A stretch of 64,000 bases of DNA from Numida meleagris (taxonomy: Eukaryota; Chordata; Aves; Galliformes; Numididae). The position numbers and the translations under genes were made by a program. Of the stretch, positions 11,911 to 23,300 are shown one piece after another. The notes under the pieces are model-generated. The model did not search any database. It saw only the letters and a list, made by a program, of their open reading frames with translations, and was not told the origin of the DNA. The stretch is taken from the NCBI RefSeq assembly GCF_002078875.1, contig NC_034438.1, forward strand, positions 69,019,628 through 69,083,627, written 5' to 3'. The number at the start of each line of letters is the position of its first letter. Within the stretch, counting starts at the first letter, position 1.

Positions 11911-14261
11911 AGTGTCAAAAGCAGTTTGCAAACTGCAGATCTCTAGGGCAGAATTAAAGTACATAAGCAAATGGAGTAATGTCAGAGCCTGAAGACTGCA
12001 TAAAATTGTTTCTTTGCTCATGAGCAATCCTTGCTAAAAATGCAATAGTTAAAAGTAAGATATTTTTCATTTTGAATTTTAGGTTTTTATCTAATCTCAT
12101 CTGAAGCCTCATCTTAAGTTCTTTCTTAACTGAGATAGGTGTAAGGAGTTGAAGAAAATGACTAGAGTCATCAAAGTTTAATAAAGCGTTTACAAATGCC
12201 TAACAGTGTAACACAGAAAAAAAGCTTTTTAATTGTAGATCTGAGACATGATTTGCAAACTCATAGTAAACAGTAATAGTCAACACTGAAAATGGAGCGG
12301 TCAGTGTCCAAAAACACAGAAGTAAAAGGCAATGGAAAATCCACAGCTTCTGTGTGAACTCTCAATATATTGCTTGAAAGACTGGATATATGCGTGTATG
12401 ATAAAGACATCGTAAAATACCTTTATTAAAAATAAATAAATAAAAGAAGAACTGATACAAAAGACAGAAGCTTCTCTGTACTGCCATGTGGAGTACATTC
12501 AGCTTTCTTTTCTCTTTCAGTCACCATCAGAAAGGATGCTGCACTAGATGAAGTGTTGGCATAATCTAGTGTGTCTTGCTCAGTCATCAGACCTGTCTGT
12601 AAGTGATAGATGACATACATCCAAAAATATGATTAAATATTATTATACAACTACTTTAATTTTTTATTGGAAAATCAGGCATCTTTTGTAAGGAAAACAG
12701 ATGTAGCTGGTATTGTGATTTTAGAGGACACAGAAAATGAAATTATACCTCCCACCTGCTTGGAAGCAAACCAGACTCCTTCAATATTACCCTCAAGCTT
12801 TTGTGTATAAAAGATACTGCAGTGAGTTTTATGACACTTTAATGACAGCTGATGCTGTTCAGTTTGGTACAGAATTAGAATCTGTTTATGTCTTTTTTTT
12901 TTTCTGAAACAAATTCTAGATTTGGCAATATAGAGTCTTTGATAGAATAATGTTGGGTAAGGTCATTCAAACTGAAAAAAACTGGAGGTAACCACCTCAG
13001 TGGTTACCTCCAAGGCAGTGAAATTAATACACAGTGGAACATGTCTACTTTTATATGAGTTCTATCTCCATATTTCACTTTGACTAGGCAAAGCATAAAG
13101 CCATATAGACTACAGAAGGACGTAAAAATACAGGAATATGAAAACAGATCAATCAGACCTTTTGATACTCTTTTTTTAAAATTCTGTTTGAAGTAGAAGG
13201 CTTGAGTCAAATATTCTCTTTTGATGAGAGCCTTACATAGTCAATAGGAAATAAAAAAGCTGCACAAAGAAAGAAAAATAATCAACAAGAAACTAATCAG
13301 AGCAGTTTGGAATTTTTTTTTTTTTATCCTGGTTAATCTCTGCTAAAGAAATTAATGCTTCCTTGTGAGTCCTTGACATCAGACTACCACTCAAAGTAAA
13401 TTATAGAATAAGAAATACAGCCTCTATTTATGCAAGTAGTAAAAAAGTTATTTGTCCCGCAAACTAACAAAATAAAATTCTAACTTGGTGTGCTTACGCA
13501 CTGCATTATTTTAATACTGGCAAATAGCATAGAGTATATTAATTTGCTAATATGAAGGATGTCATGGAATCTCACAAACTATAAGGCTAAAATTAAGGAA
13601 GTCATTTTTTTTTTTTTCATCCAAACTGTGAGCACTGGTTTAGCTCTCTATTAGTTTTTAAATTTCCACGAAAGATCTCCATCATTTTCATACATTCTTA
13701 GTTGGACTAAAATACCTATTTGTCTGAGTCTCACTGGCATGACATTAAAGAGACTTTGAAGTTCAGATGAAGTCCAGCTTCTAAGATGTATGTAGTATGT
13801 GTGATACTCCTAACTTCAGGGTTTTTTTGTGTTTTTTGCAAAATTGAGTGATATTCCTGAGATCCTAGTTCACTGTTACTTTACAATAAATCGAACAAGA
13901 ACTAGAACTGAATTAACAAAAAATAGTGATTCAAGAAAGCAAATGTAAAGAAAATTGAAAGAACAATATAATTAAAAATGCTCAATAAAGCCTTGTTGCA
14001 TGGAGATGGAAAGGAAGATTTCAGCTTCTGTTCTTAAAGTACTTCAACATTTCAAGAATAGCCAAGGTTTGACTTAAGTGAGATCACTCCTACTCCAACA
14101 TAGTTGCCTTTCATGTCTTTTCTTCAGAGTACTCAAGCATTAGCATCATATGGTATTGATAAAAAATACCAGTTATGGAAAAAAAATTGCTTAGAAAGAC
14201 TAGCTGACAAAGTATCTAAAATATCTACTTCGATATAAAATGGATATGAATATAGAAACGT
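11911..14261. other. AT-rich non-coding region
   Basis: No gene or known transposon was found. It contains an AAAT run near 12425-12443 and a perfect hairpin at 12983-13012 (listed separately). Confidence 0.5.
12983..13012. other. Perfect 12-bp hairpin with 6-nt loop
   Basis: Arms TGGAGGTAACCA and TGGTTACCTCCA are exact reverse complements around CCTCAG. A match this long and close is not expected by chance in 64 kb. No flanking transposon ends or terminator-like features were recognised. Confidence 0.75.
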
Positions 14262-14512
14262 AGAAACATAGAATTGCTCAGGTTGGAAAAGACCCTCAAG
14301 ATCATCAAGTCCAACCTCAAACTAACCATACTTCCCACCGCTAAATCATGTCCCTGAGCACCATATCCAGACAGTTTTTAAACATGTTCAGGGATAGTGA
14401 CTCAACCACCTCATTGGGGAGCTTGTTCCAGTACTTAACAAGCAGCAGCTTTCCAGCCACTCCTCCCCAAGCCTGTAGGGTTGCCTGGAGTTGTTGCGAC
14501 CAAAATGCAGGA
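14262..14512 (-). mobile_element. CR1 LINE 3' end with internal deletion
   Basis: The plus strand opens with the CR1 tail (CATAGAATTGCTCAGGTTGG) and the complement of the last ORF2 codons. Near 14440 it jumps to a more internal ORF2 block: the minus strand then encodes [15 protein letters not shown] and [12 protein letters not shown] motifs in reverse order. Several hundred bp between these are missing, so this copy carries an internal deletion as well as 5' truncation. Confidence 0.88.
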
Positions 14513-16276
14513 CTATATACATACATATGTACAGATACCTAGGTTAGAAAAACTGGGACTCTGAAATGCTCAGAATGTGGCTGCTGTTAACAGTTTCAAG
14601 GAAACAAAACATTATTTTTTTTTAAAAAGTGAGGGCTCTACATGGATAGATTATATTTTTTTCTCAGTGCAAATAATAGAAAGGACTGCCCTATTCACTG
14701 CACAGCAGAGAACTCACAGAGGCTCCTCTCCTGTTTGCCACTTCTAGAGAAAGGGGAAAGAACAGGAGAGAGAAACCGTCTACAGGGTGGTAAGCTGGAA
14801 CAGTCGCTGCAGGTGACAGGACACCTGCACTTAGAGTGATTGTGTAAGTGGTTGTAGGGTTTGTAGTTTTAACATTAACTTGGTATTTACGCATATGCTT
14901 GTACACTTAGGGGTTCATTTGATAAATGAGGACTTCAACTTCCTTTAAGGTGTTTCAGTCAGATTCATGACAGAAAAATAGTGAATAAGCATTTTTTGAC
15001 TCTTCTCCAGATTAAGAGTTCTGAACAAAACCAGGCCGAAACGTTACAACAGATTTTGTATCACTTAAAAGGAAAAAAAAAAACCTTGAGTGCACAGAAC
15101 AAAAAACTGGACAGATCTCTAGTCTAACTTAATCTGTACAGTTAAGTTAATGAACCAAATGTATTCATCTACACCAGTGAAAGTATTAATTTAAACATTT
15201 TTGGCTCTGATTGACTTGGTTCTTGATGTCCCAGTGTGTGTTCATACTTCACATTATAGTTAAAAGTTGATCAGAAAGATGGAAATCTAGTATACGAAAA
15301 AAATCCATAATGAAGTAGGATCTTTCAGTTTACAAAATGAGTTAAGAGATAAAAGCTGATCATTTAAAAAAAAGGAAGGATGTAAGGAAGTATTATTTAT
15401 TATTTCATTCATTACAATGCAGCAAAACACAGACCAAACCCACATAAGTGTGTCCAACCTTCCAATCCCATAAACCGTTTAGAAATTCTCAGTTATTATC
15501 CATTTCGCTTATAAAATGAACAATAATTATTTATTATACCAGTACTGACAGAATAAAAGCAATCACATGTTTTTCTGTTTGGCCCTTTAGATATTTTTTA
15601 GTTATTAATGGTTTCCAGCATATATTCTTGAGAAGGAGTATTTATAGACTTGATGTGAAAAGGACAAAGCATGTTGAGAATTTTTTAAAATGAGTGGGGA
15701 GGTTCTAAATTCAAACAAAAACTATTTCAGAAAACTGTTAGTTACTAAAATTAGACACCGATGAACTGGAAAACTACTCACCAACCATGTTAATGAAGAA
15801 GAAATACTCCTATATAGCTGATAGTGATACACTGGAATTGCGCAAACCTGAAGTGAGTTTAATTTGCTGAAATTTACCAGCACCTTTGGTTATCATACAA
15901 AATGTTTACTCTTTTATTCGTAATTTCCACTAGGGAAAACAAACACTCCTGCACAATAACAGCTGTGCTGGTTTATAGGAAAAAAATAAAAGCATTCATC
16001 TCTCCTTGGAAAGATCTCGTTACTGTGATATACATACATTCAAGCTGATTTAGATGCTGTATTCTCTTGTTGATATTTGAATGTGATAGTGCAGCTTTAT
16101 TATAAATACACATAATACACATTTCTTCAGTAATAACATTTGCAGTAATTGTGTTTCCTTAACACAAATACTATGTCAGAGTAACTTTTTATCTTGAAGG
16201 ACAACTAAAATAAAATATCTCAGTGTCTCAAATGCATTATTGATCAGAAACATGCTTTGAAAAACACAATTGCATT
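14513..16276. other. AT-rich non-coding region
   Basis: No supported gene or repeat family is visible. The sequence at 14690-14830 is moderately GC-rich but has no recognisable content. Confidence 0.5.
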
Positions 16277-16746
16277 ATGATAGCGAGAACAATTTATGTG
16301 AATATTGGACTAACTCCTCCATACATTTTGCACCCAAAGTTAGTGAAAAAGTTGATTGGTTCACTGCAGGATGTTTTCAAAGATCAGCAAGGGTCAGGCT
16401 GTTCAAGGAGGAAGGACAAGCGTGGAGCAGTGGGAGCCCACAGCACAGGGAGGGCTGCAGCCCCACAGCCTCCAGCCATGGCTGGTGACCTGATGCATCG
16501 ACAGCCCCATGGTTATCAGTCAAGGTAAGGTAAGGAGTTGGCCCCAGTTTAATGTAGCAGGAGAGATGGCTGGGGGCTCCTGTACTACAGGTATCACCTT
16601 ACAGAGCACACATCGCTGTATTCTGAGTTTTGTTTGGATGAAATGAATGAAAAACTGTTATTATCACAAATCGCACAAGGGCAGATCGATGATGCTTCCA
16701 TCTCATTTGGGCTCTATAAGAATGAAGATTATATGAGCTATGACAG
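16277..16746 (+). pseudogene. Coding-like frame broken by a 36-nt segment, origin unknown
   Basis: A plus-strand frame opens at the ATG at 16277 and runs to about 16524. It includes a basic stretch (SRRKDKRGAVG) and the segment MAGDLMHRQPHGYQS. A 36-nt block (16525-16560) follows. It begins GTAAGG, ends TAGCAG and holds the only two in-frame stops. The same frame then stays open to 16746 with an acidic, protein-like sequence (SEFCLDEMNEKLLLSQIAQG, then FGLYKNEDYMSYD), followed by a possible donor, ACAG/GTGACT. Removing the block would leave the frame intact, but 36 nt is too short for a normal vertebrate intron. I do not recognise the product. It could be a decayed exon pair or a chance frame. 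Confidence 0.25.
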
Positions 16747-17049
16747 GTGACTGCGCCCCACGCTGAGCATATCAGACCCTAGAGGATAGTATTTGTTGTA
16801 TTTCTGGTGTATACACCACGCATGACAAGATGTTTGCCTATTTTGTTCCAGTGTCAACTCTTTACATGATAGGTTAGGGTCACGGGTGTATTGCACACAT
16901 AGAACTTGCAGTCTTTGTATTAACTAGTACTTCCACTCATAATTTTAATGAATTAAAAAAAAAAAAAAAAAGAAAAAGGAAAAAAAGAAAGGAAAACAAG
17001 ACACAGTTCTTCAGTGACACTTTTCACTATCTAACTTTGGATATTTTGT
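16747..17049. other. Non-coding stretch with A-rich tract
   Basis: It contains an A-rich low-complexity tract at about 16953-17000 and nothing else recognisable. Confidence 0.6.
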
Positions 17050-17118
17050 TATGGAGAGATTCAAGACCTGTCTGGACGCCTATCTGTGCTACCCGTTGAA
17101 CTTGCTTTAGCAGAGCAG
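17050..17118 (+). mobile_element. CR1 LINE 3' remnant, about 70 bp
   Basis: The block GGAGAGATTCAAGACCTGTC followed by TGGACGCCTA and CTTGCTTTAGCAGAG matches the end of CR1 ORF2 (the FKTCLDA-type codons) in an older subfamily. Only this short piece is recognisable. Confidence 0.7.
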
Positions 17119-17579
17119 TTTTGCTCAAGGCGCCAACTGGTGAGTGATTTCCCTGTCCTTATCTCCACCTATGAGTTTTTCATCAAATGCTCTCCCAGTT
17201 GCTGCTCCCTGGGCACAGGAGCCACTGAGGCCACAGCCCTCCTTCTGTTGCTGGTATGGGCAGGCACCAGGCCCAATCCAGCCGGGACACCCCAGCTCCC
17301 GAGGGTCCTGTCTGTGCTCTTGCCTGCAGACACACCAGAGCACTCATACCAGGGCTGCCCCTCACAGGGCCTCTCAGCCTGTTCCTCACAAGCCATCTCA
17401 CACACTCACTGGCTCATACAGCTCACCCTCCTCTAGCCAGAAATCACACTCCACTCACTGGCACCACAGGCACAGGGACCTTCCACTGTGTGCTCTGATG
17501 CCATTAGCTGCACTCAGAGCCCAAACACACACCAGCACACTGATCAGACAGCCTCAGCCAGGACAGAATTAAGAAAAGA

Positions 17580-17585
17580 TTTATT
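17580..17585 (-). promoter_or_regulatory. Candidate poly(A) signal AATAAA
   Basis: The minus strand reads AATAAA here, about 660 nt after the stop codon of the candidate three-exon gene. A GT-rich stretch (GTGTGCTGGTGTGTGTTTGG on the minus strand) follows about 40 nt further on. That spacing fits a cleavage and polyadenylation site. This supports, but does not prove, a minus-strand transcript. Confidence 0.5.
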
Positions 17586-17738
17586 CAGAATTCCCCATAC
17601 TGAGGTTGGGAGCTGCTATCCGCAGGGAGCTGCCTGCTGCTGGCAGCCTCGTGCCTCTTCTCTCGCTGTCCCACGATGCAGCTGCAGGTGAAAGCCATGC
17701 GCAGAGCCCAGAGCACCTTCCCAACAAGGGTGGGATGT

Positions 17739-17900
17739 AGAATCACAGTCACAGAATGGCTTGGGAAGGAAGGGGCCCCAAGGATCATCAAATTCCAACA
17801 CCCCTGCCACAGGCAGGGCCACCGAAGTCCAGATCTGGTACTAAACCAGGTTGCCCAGGGCTCCATCCAACCTGGTCTTGAACACCTCCAGGTATGGGGC
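17739..17900 (-). mobile_element. CR1 LINE 3' end
   Basis: The plus strand reads AGAATCACAGTCACAGAATG, then GATCATCAAATTCCAACACC, CTGCCACAGGCAGGGCCACC and CCAGGTTGCCCAGGGC. This is the complement of a CR1 3' end of the type ending in a TTCTGTGATTC tail. It is embedded in the GC-rich island and, if the minus-strand gene is real, contributes to its 3' UTR. Confidence 0.92.
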
Positions 17901-18246
17901 CTCAGATGTGCCAGCAGCTTTGGCACCATCATCTGCTGCCTGCTGTACTGTCTGGGAGTATGACACAGAGGCTCAGTCAGTGTCTCAGGTGCCCTCCTGA
18001 GCTCTGGGATCTGTTTGTGTCTGATCTGTGGGGCTGTTCCCAGCCTTGAGGGCCAGCACCTGGCCTGTTCTTGCCACTGTTCCCAGAGTGCTGGTGGGTG
18101 CACATTGCCTCAGACCTGCTGGTTTCTGGCAGGGTCCTGGTCTTGTGGGTACCGGATGCCTCCGGTATGACAGCCTGAGGGACTTGGGCATTTCATTTGC
18201 AGGCATGAGAGGGGGTGCAGTGACATGCAGATCTGCCTCCCAGCCC

Positions 18247-19221
18247 TCATGGCCGTATCCTGGTGCTGAGGGTTGCCCTGAAGACATGGGACAAGCTCAG
18301 GCAGTCTCCTGGTTGTAGCTCCACAGCACGTGCTCTGCCTCTTGGAGAACTTGTGGATGCTGCTGCTGGCACTGTGGGCAATGTGGGGACTTGACTGTGA
18401 ACAGCGGCTGCATTCTGGGATGCAGCTGCTGGTGGTGTTGCCTGCTGTGGCAGAGGCAGCAACGATGGCAGAGGCTGTCTCCCTTCTCCAGAGCCACTGC
18501 TGCAGGGTAGTGCCTGCCTGAGCTCCAGTCTGTCCACCTGCAAGAGAAGCCAGGGGGGAACCCTAAGTTAGCCCTGCCCCCAGCATTCCCCAACACACCC
18601 AGCAGCCATCCCGCTGCGGCAGGCTCATCCTGCAGGGAGCAGTCCCCTCCAGCAGCTGCCACCTGCTAGTTGGCTGCTCCCCGTACTCGGGAAGATGTTC
18701 CCATTTCCCTTGGGCTCCCTACCTGTGTACGGTGGCTCCCAGAGGCTCTTGCGCTCCCCAGGTTGGGTAGTGATGGCAGACGGGTCTCACGGATGGACAA
18801 ATCCCAGCTCTGGCTGCCTGGCAGCACAGCTTGCTGTGGCCTGCGGCCCACCTGTGGGGAGAAGGAGGCATGGGATGCAGCTGGCTGCATTACCACCAGC
18901 GTCCAGGACAAAGCCTCCGTTAGGAGGCTGCTCCTGGACGTGATGGCCCAGCTGAGCTTGGTCCTGCTGCTCTCTGCCTCTGGGCTGGCCTGGGAGTTGG
19001 CTCATCCCCAGGAAATGCCCTGGGGCAGGAGGAGCAGTGTCCTGGCCAGAGGTGCTCAAGGCCTGCCTTGTCAGCCCACTGCTGTGCCCCATGCCTCAGC
19101 TGCTTGGGTTCCATGCCGTCCCTCTCCCTCCCACCGCATCTCGCACCTGGCACTGTTCCTGTATGCTCGGCAGCCCTTTGTTGGGCTGGGAGCGGGCCTT
19201 CTTCTCCTGCTCCTTGGGCAT
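18247..19221 (-). CDS. Candidate three-exon gene, 164 codons, unknown product
   Basis: On the minus strand, exon 1 (19221-19147, 25 codons) starts at an ATG with G at -3 and an in-frame TGA five codons upstream. It ends CCAG/GTGCGA. Exon 2 (18851-18723, 43 codons) follows the acceptor CTCCTTCTCCCCACAG and ends ACAG/GTAGGG. Exon 3 (18537-18247, 96 codons plus TGA) follows a strong acceptor, CCTGGCTTCTCTTGCAG. Introns are 295 and 185 bp, both GT-AG and phase 0, and the joined frame has no stop. The predicted protein is basic at its N-terminus (KEQEKKAR). It has a mid-segment RETRLPSLPNLGSARASG and a Pro/Ser/Ala/Gln-rich C-terminal half that looks disordered. No signal peptide, membrane segment or known domain was seen. 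An AATAAA lies at 17585-17580. I do not recognise the family. The opposite-strand open frames and GC-rich composition mean chance assembly is possible. Confidence 0.45.
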
Positions 19222-19501
19222 CTCTGTGTCCTCTCACAGAGACAACACCACAGGCACGCAGTGGAGCTGCTACCTCCTCACAGAGCTGCTCTCCTGAGAG
19301 TGAGCAACACGGAGACTCTGGCCCCTAAAGGCACAGGGACACCCCCGTGTCCCTGTGGCCTTTGAGTCTGGTTGCCCCCTGCATCACAAAGTCCTGGCAG
19401 TTGCCATGGAAGCCCCATGCCCCTCTCCTGACAGCCTCCCACACGGTCATCAGCTCACAGCCAGGTGCAGGTCAGAAGGAACCTCTGGGCTCCCCTACTT
19501 A

Positions 19502-19768
19502 CAGAATCACAGAATTACAGAATTTTTTCCACCTGGGCACATTGATGGTTCATGTTCAGCCAGCTGTCAACCAGCAAGCCCATGCCATTTTTTTGGGGTA
19601 GCTTTCCTGCCATTTTCCCCAATCCTTTATCAGTACATGGAGTTGTTACAACCCAAGTTCAGGACCCAAAACTTAGTCTTGCCAAATGCCATACAGTTCA
19701 ATGTGGGTCATCCATCTAGCTTACCTAGATCCCTTTGCAAAGCCTCTCTGTATTATGAAAATCACGAG
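19502..19768 (-). mobile_element. Older CR1 LINE fragment
   Basis: The plus strand begins with repeated ACAGAAT-type tail units. It then carries the complement of the ORF2 region encoding the conserved LNMSQ- and VLHLG-like motifs (TTCATGTTCAGCCAGCTGTC; GTTGTTACAACCCAAGTTCA). It ends near the complement of the LQRDLD block. Internal sequence between tail and body is missing. It lies immediately upstream of the candidate minus-strand gene. Confidence 0.85.
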
Positions 19769-19771
19769 ATG

Positions 19772-20337
19772 TAATCATTGTCCCTCTGTACTAAGCCCTG
19801 GTGAGGCCCCACCTCGAGTACTGTGTCCAGTTTTGGGCCCCTCACTCCAAGAAAAACATTGAGGCCCTGGAGCGTGTCCAGAGAAGGGTGATGAAGCTGG
19901 TGAGGGGTCTGGAGCACAGGCCTTATGAGGAGCGGCTGAGGGAGCTGGGATTGTTCAGTCTGGGGAAGAGAAGGCTCAGGGGAGACCTCATCGCTCTCTA
20001 TAACTACCTGAAGGGAGGTTGTAGTGAGCTGGGGGTCAGCCTCTTCTCTCTTATAACTAGTGACAGGACAAGGGGGAATGGCCTCAAGTTGCGCCAGGGG
20101 AGATTTAGGCTGGACATTAGGAAATACTACTTTTCTGAAAAAGTGGTCAGGCACTGGAATGGGCTGCCCAGGGAGGTGGTGGAGTCACTGTCCCTGGAGG
20201 TGTTCAAGAAACATTTAGATATAGCGTTGAGAGACGTGGTTTAGTGGGGTTATTGGTGGTAGGTGGATGGTTGGACTGGATGATCTTGTAGGTCCTTTCC
20301 AACCTAGCTAATTCTATGCTTCTATGATTCTATGATT
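19772..20337 (+). mobile_element. Young CR1 LINE 3' end, 5'-truncated
   Basis: An open frame of 147 codons (19801-20244) encodes the C-terminal part of CR1 ORF2, from [17 protein letters not shown] through [15 protein letters not shown] to [13 protein letters not shown] short 3' UTR and the terminal repeats ATTCTATGCTTCTATGATTC follow. The frame is uninterrupted but lacks endonuclease and RT, so it cannot move by itself. It is nearly identical in protein to the minus-strand copy at 36314-36816. Confidence 0.96.
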
Positions 20338-23300
20338 AGATTATATTATTAACCTCACAATTTCATATTTTTGCAAGAAATACATACTTAAGGAATACAA
20401 TGCCTTCATCTTTTGAAGTGAAGGTAATGACGTGTGTGTGCATAGAGGAAGATAATTTTTCTTACTTTGTTTTACACATTCTGTTTTGAAAACAGACAAT
20501 CTTGTACTTCTGGAGACAAACCTCAATGTTTTTGCACTTTTAAGTGCAAAGTTTCCAGAGACTTACCTTTCAGCAAAGGTGACATGATGTATAGTAAATC
20601 ATTTTTGGATTCCTGCCTGAGGATTTTGGTTGCCACATGTCTTCCTTCTCGAATTAAATGGCTGTTTTCAGTTTTGTTATGGTGTGACTAGGGATTATAG
20701 TTTAAAGGTTCAGCATCATTCAAGATGTTGCATGAAAAGGGCAGAGATGTTTGACAGAAAATAAACGCTGTTACATCCCAGGTTGTCCTCTGATATCAGA
20801 GGGGCATGGCCAGCTGGCCTTAAATTCTGAGTGATGCATAATTCAGCATTATAGGTCTGGTCGCATTCTGGTCGCACTGTCACAATTACAGATTCACAGA
20901 TAACACACTGCCCAGTTCTAGTTGTGTTTGAATGGGCTCTCATGATCACTCTGAGGAAATTTGTTTGTACCCAGTGAGAACTCTCACAGATAGATTAGTG
21001 AATAGAGCCGTTTATTAAATTAGAGATTACAGATTCTTTAAAATTGCTGGTTACAAATAGACTGCCTGCAAAGCATATGAAATTACTGAAGAATATTAAT
21101 AATACAGCTGACTACAATTGCGTTAAATCATGCTATAACTCTATAGAGATTTTTAAGTTTCCCAGGGAAGCACTCAGTATAGCAAAGTGTGCAATTCTCA
21201 TCCAGTAGCTGTCCCTACACAGGGGAAGAGAGGCTCTTCCCATTTACTGGTCCCAGTATCAGCAGTGTTCTCTCAGCTGATCTGTGTTGTTTTCTTCTGC
21301 CCAAATTCCTTCTCTTGTAAGCTGTTTTATACTATTTTCTTATTTTCAGGTGGAACTTGACTGACTCTAGTAAAAATATACTTGAAAACATGTTTTTGAC
21401 AGAAAGGTGGAAAACTGCTGGCTCAGGTCTAGCTCAGAAAAGCAAGATAGTTTGTCAGTTCCAATAGTATCACCAAGTCTTCATCCCTGCAGGATGACCG
21501 CCGAGTTTGGCCACATGACCCATGCTCCACCCCGCTCCACACTTCATGCATTGTTTTTTTTTTTAAGACTTAGCATGCCAGGCTCCCGTGGTGTTTATTA
21601 ACAGCTAAGGTTGCAGGTCACGTTTCTTAAGGGAAGTATAATACAAAAGATTGTCCACCACATTCCGCTCTGGGGGATTACCTTCTCTCAGTAGGTGGAC
21701 TTTTCAGTAAGTAACATCCACTAAATATTCCACACAATGTCTCCCTGTTTTCACAGTATATATACTAAAATAGTTTAAAAATGCTTTTGATCAAACAACT
21801 GAACAATTTAAATAACAGTCAATCACTCATATATCACATCAGAAGAGCCACAAAATAAATTTCCTACAGTCCATCACAATAAGAAACTTCTCTTTCCCAT
21901 GTTCTTTTGCTCAAGACAAATTATCTCCTGTGGAAAAAGTTAAATATGCAAACAAAACATTTTATACATAAAAACCTTATCTTACTTTTCAAAAACACAT
22001 TGTTCTTTTTTTTATTCTTATTCCTGCACTTGAATGCATGTTCACTAAAGGTTATATTCAACAATTTTAACAAAAGCCTGGCAAAAATGCTTAGTTAGAC
22101 ATAATCTCAGTTTAATTAAAAATAAAAAGCTGGCATTTTCTTATTGGGGAAAAAAATATCAATCACAATATTGCGATAACAAAGGGAAAAAGAGGATCAA
22201 CTTTGGGATAGAGATTCTCTTTTTCGAGTCTATTTTCAAAATATCACATCCCATTGGTGTGTTAGGGCTTTGGGATAGCAGTTAATATTTTCACATCACA
22301 GATAATGATGTTTAATTCATTAACATTTGTTTATATGATGTTTGATAACATTAAAAGAGAATGGACAGTAGAAATGTAATTCCTGCTCCATAAATTTAAC
22401 ACATACAGTTCAGTCTAACTCCTTTGAAGCAAACTGTCCTGTTGATCACAAGGTGATCTACATCATGCTAGAGGTTGGTGGTAGCTCACCTGCATTGTGA
22501 TCTGCAACTTGAGGGGAGCCATCTTACATCCAACCTTACCTTTCAAAAAATTACACCACACAGTGCTAGGGATCTGCAAGTCAACATGTTTTTGGAGCTC
22601 AGGCTAAAGATTTAAATCCACAACAGGTGAAAACAGGAGAAAGCTTCTTCTAATTACTGATACTATGAATCACGTGAAAGTTCCAAAAACTATCCTGAAG
22701 GCAGATAACAAACTAGTGATTTCCCATCCATCTAGAATTTGAATTTGATATTGTTAACAACTGGAAATAAATGAAATTTCTGCAGATGCAGATACACTAG
22801 AAACTTGTCAGTTAGGTTTTCACATTGACCAATGCTGAATTAGCATTGCTACTTTTATCTAAACATCAGGTACCTTGATTTCAGGCTTTGTTGCTGTTCC
22901 GCGAAGTGCTTTACATCCTTATCTGCTTATTTATTTTAAAGGAAGTGCCATCTCGTCTTCTCACAGAAAATCTGACAGTAAGGCTCTGCACAACAAATTT
23001 TTAGATGAGGTTTCAAGTGAGAAGTTTGTTACAAATACGGTGGTACAATGTTTATCTTTTTTTGAAGAGCAAGGAAAGCAATTTATTTATTTTTTTAGTT
23101 TAGTAGAATCTTTAAAATGAAAGATACGGGTAAGAAAATAAAAGGAAAGATTGAGAAGAAAGCAAGAACTAGGCCATAAATTCATGACTCCAGAAGGTGA
23201 TGTACCCTGCAGCACCCAAGGGATCGCACTGCCAGAGTCAAAGTTATCTTACTGCCAGAGGCAGCCTCTGGGGTTGCAGCTGACTACCTCAGAGTTAACT

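Larger units (their letters stand above)
17119..18246. other. GC-rich sequence, including predicted 3' UTR of the minus-strand gene candidate
   Basis: Composition switches from AT-rich to GC-rich near 17100. From 18246 down to about 17560 this would be the 3' UTR of the candidate gene at 18247-19221. A CR1 fragment lies inside it at 17739-17900. The part at 17119-17560 is not recognised. Long open frames on both strands are a by-product of the GC content. Confidence 0.4.

Noticed and set aside
17585..18103. 172-codon minus-strand open frame
   Set aside because: It overlaps a CR1 fragment (17739-17900) and ends exactly at the AATAAA. More likely 3' UTR sequence.
18670..19365. 231-codon plus-strand open frame in the GC-rich island
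   Set aside because: It opens at TTG, not ATG, lies opposite the three-exon candidate, and has a composition expected of a shadow frame in GC-rich DNA.
19801..20244. 147-codon intact frame as a host gene
   Set aside because: It is the C-terminal end of CR1 ORF2, followed by the CR1 tail.
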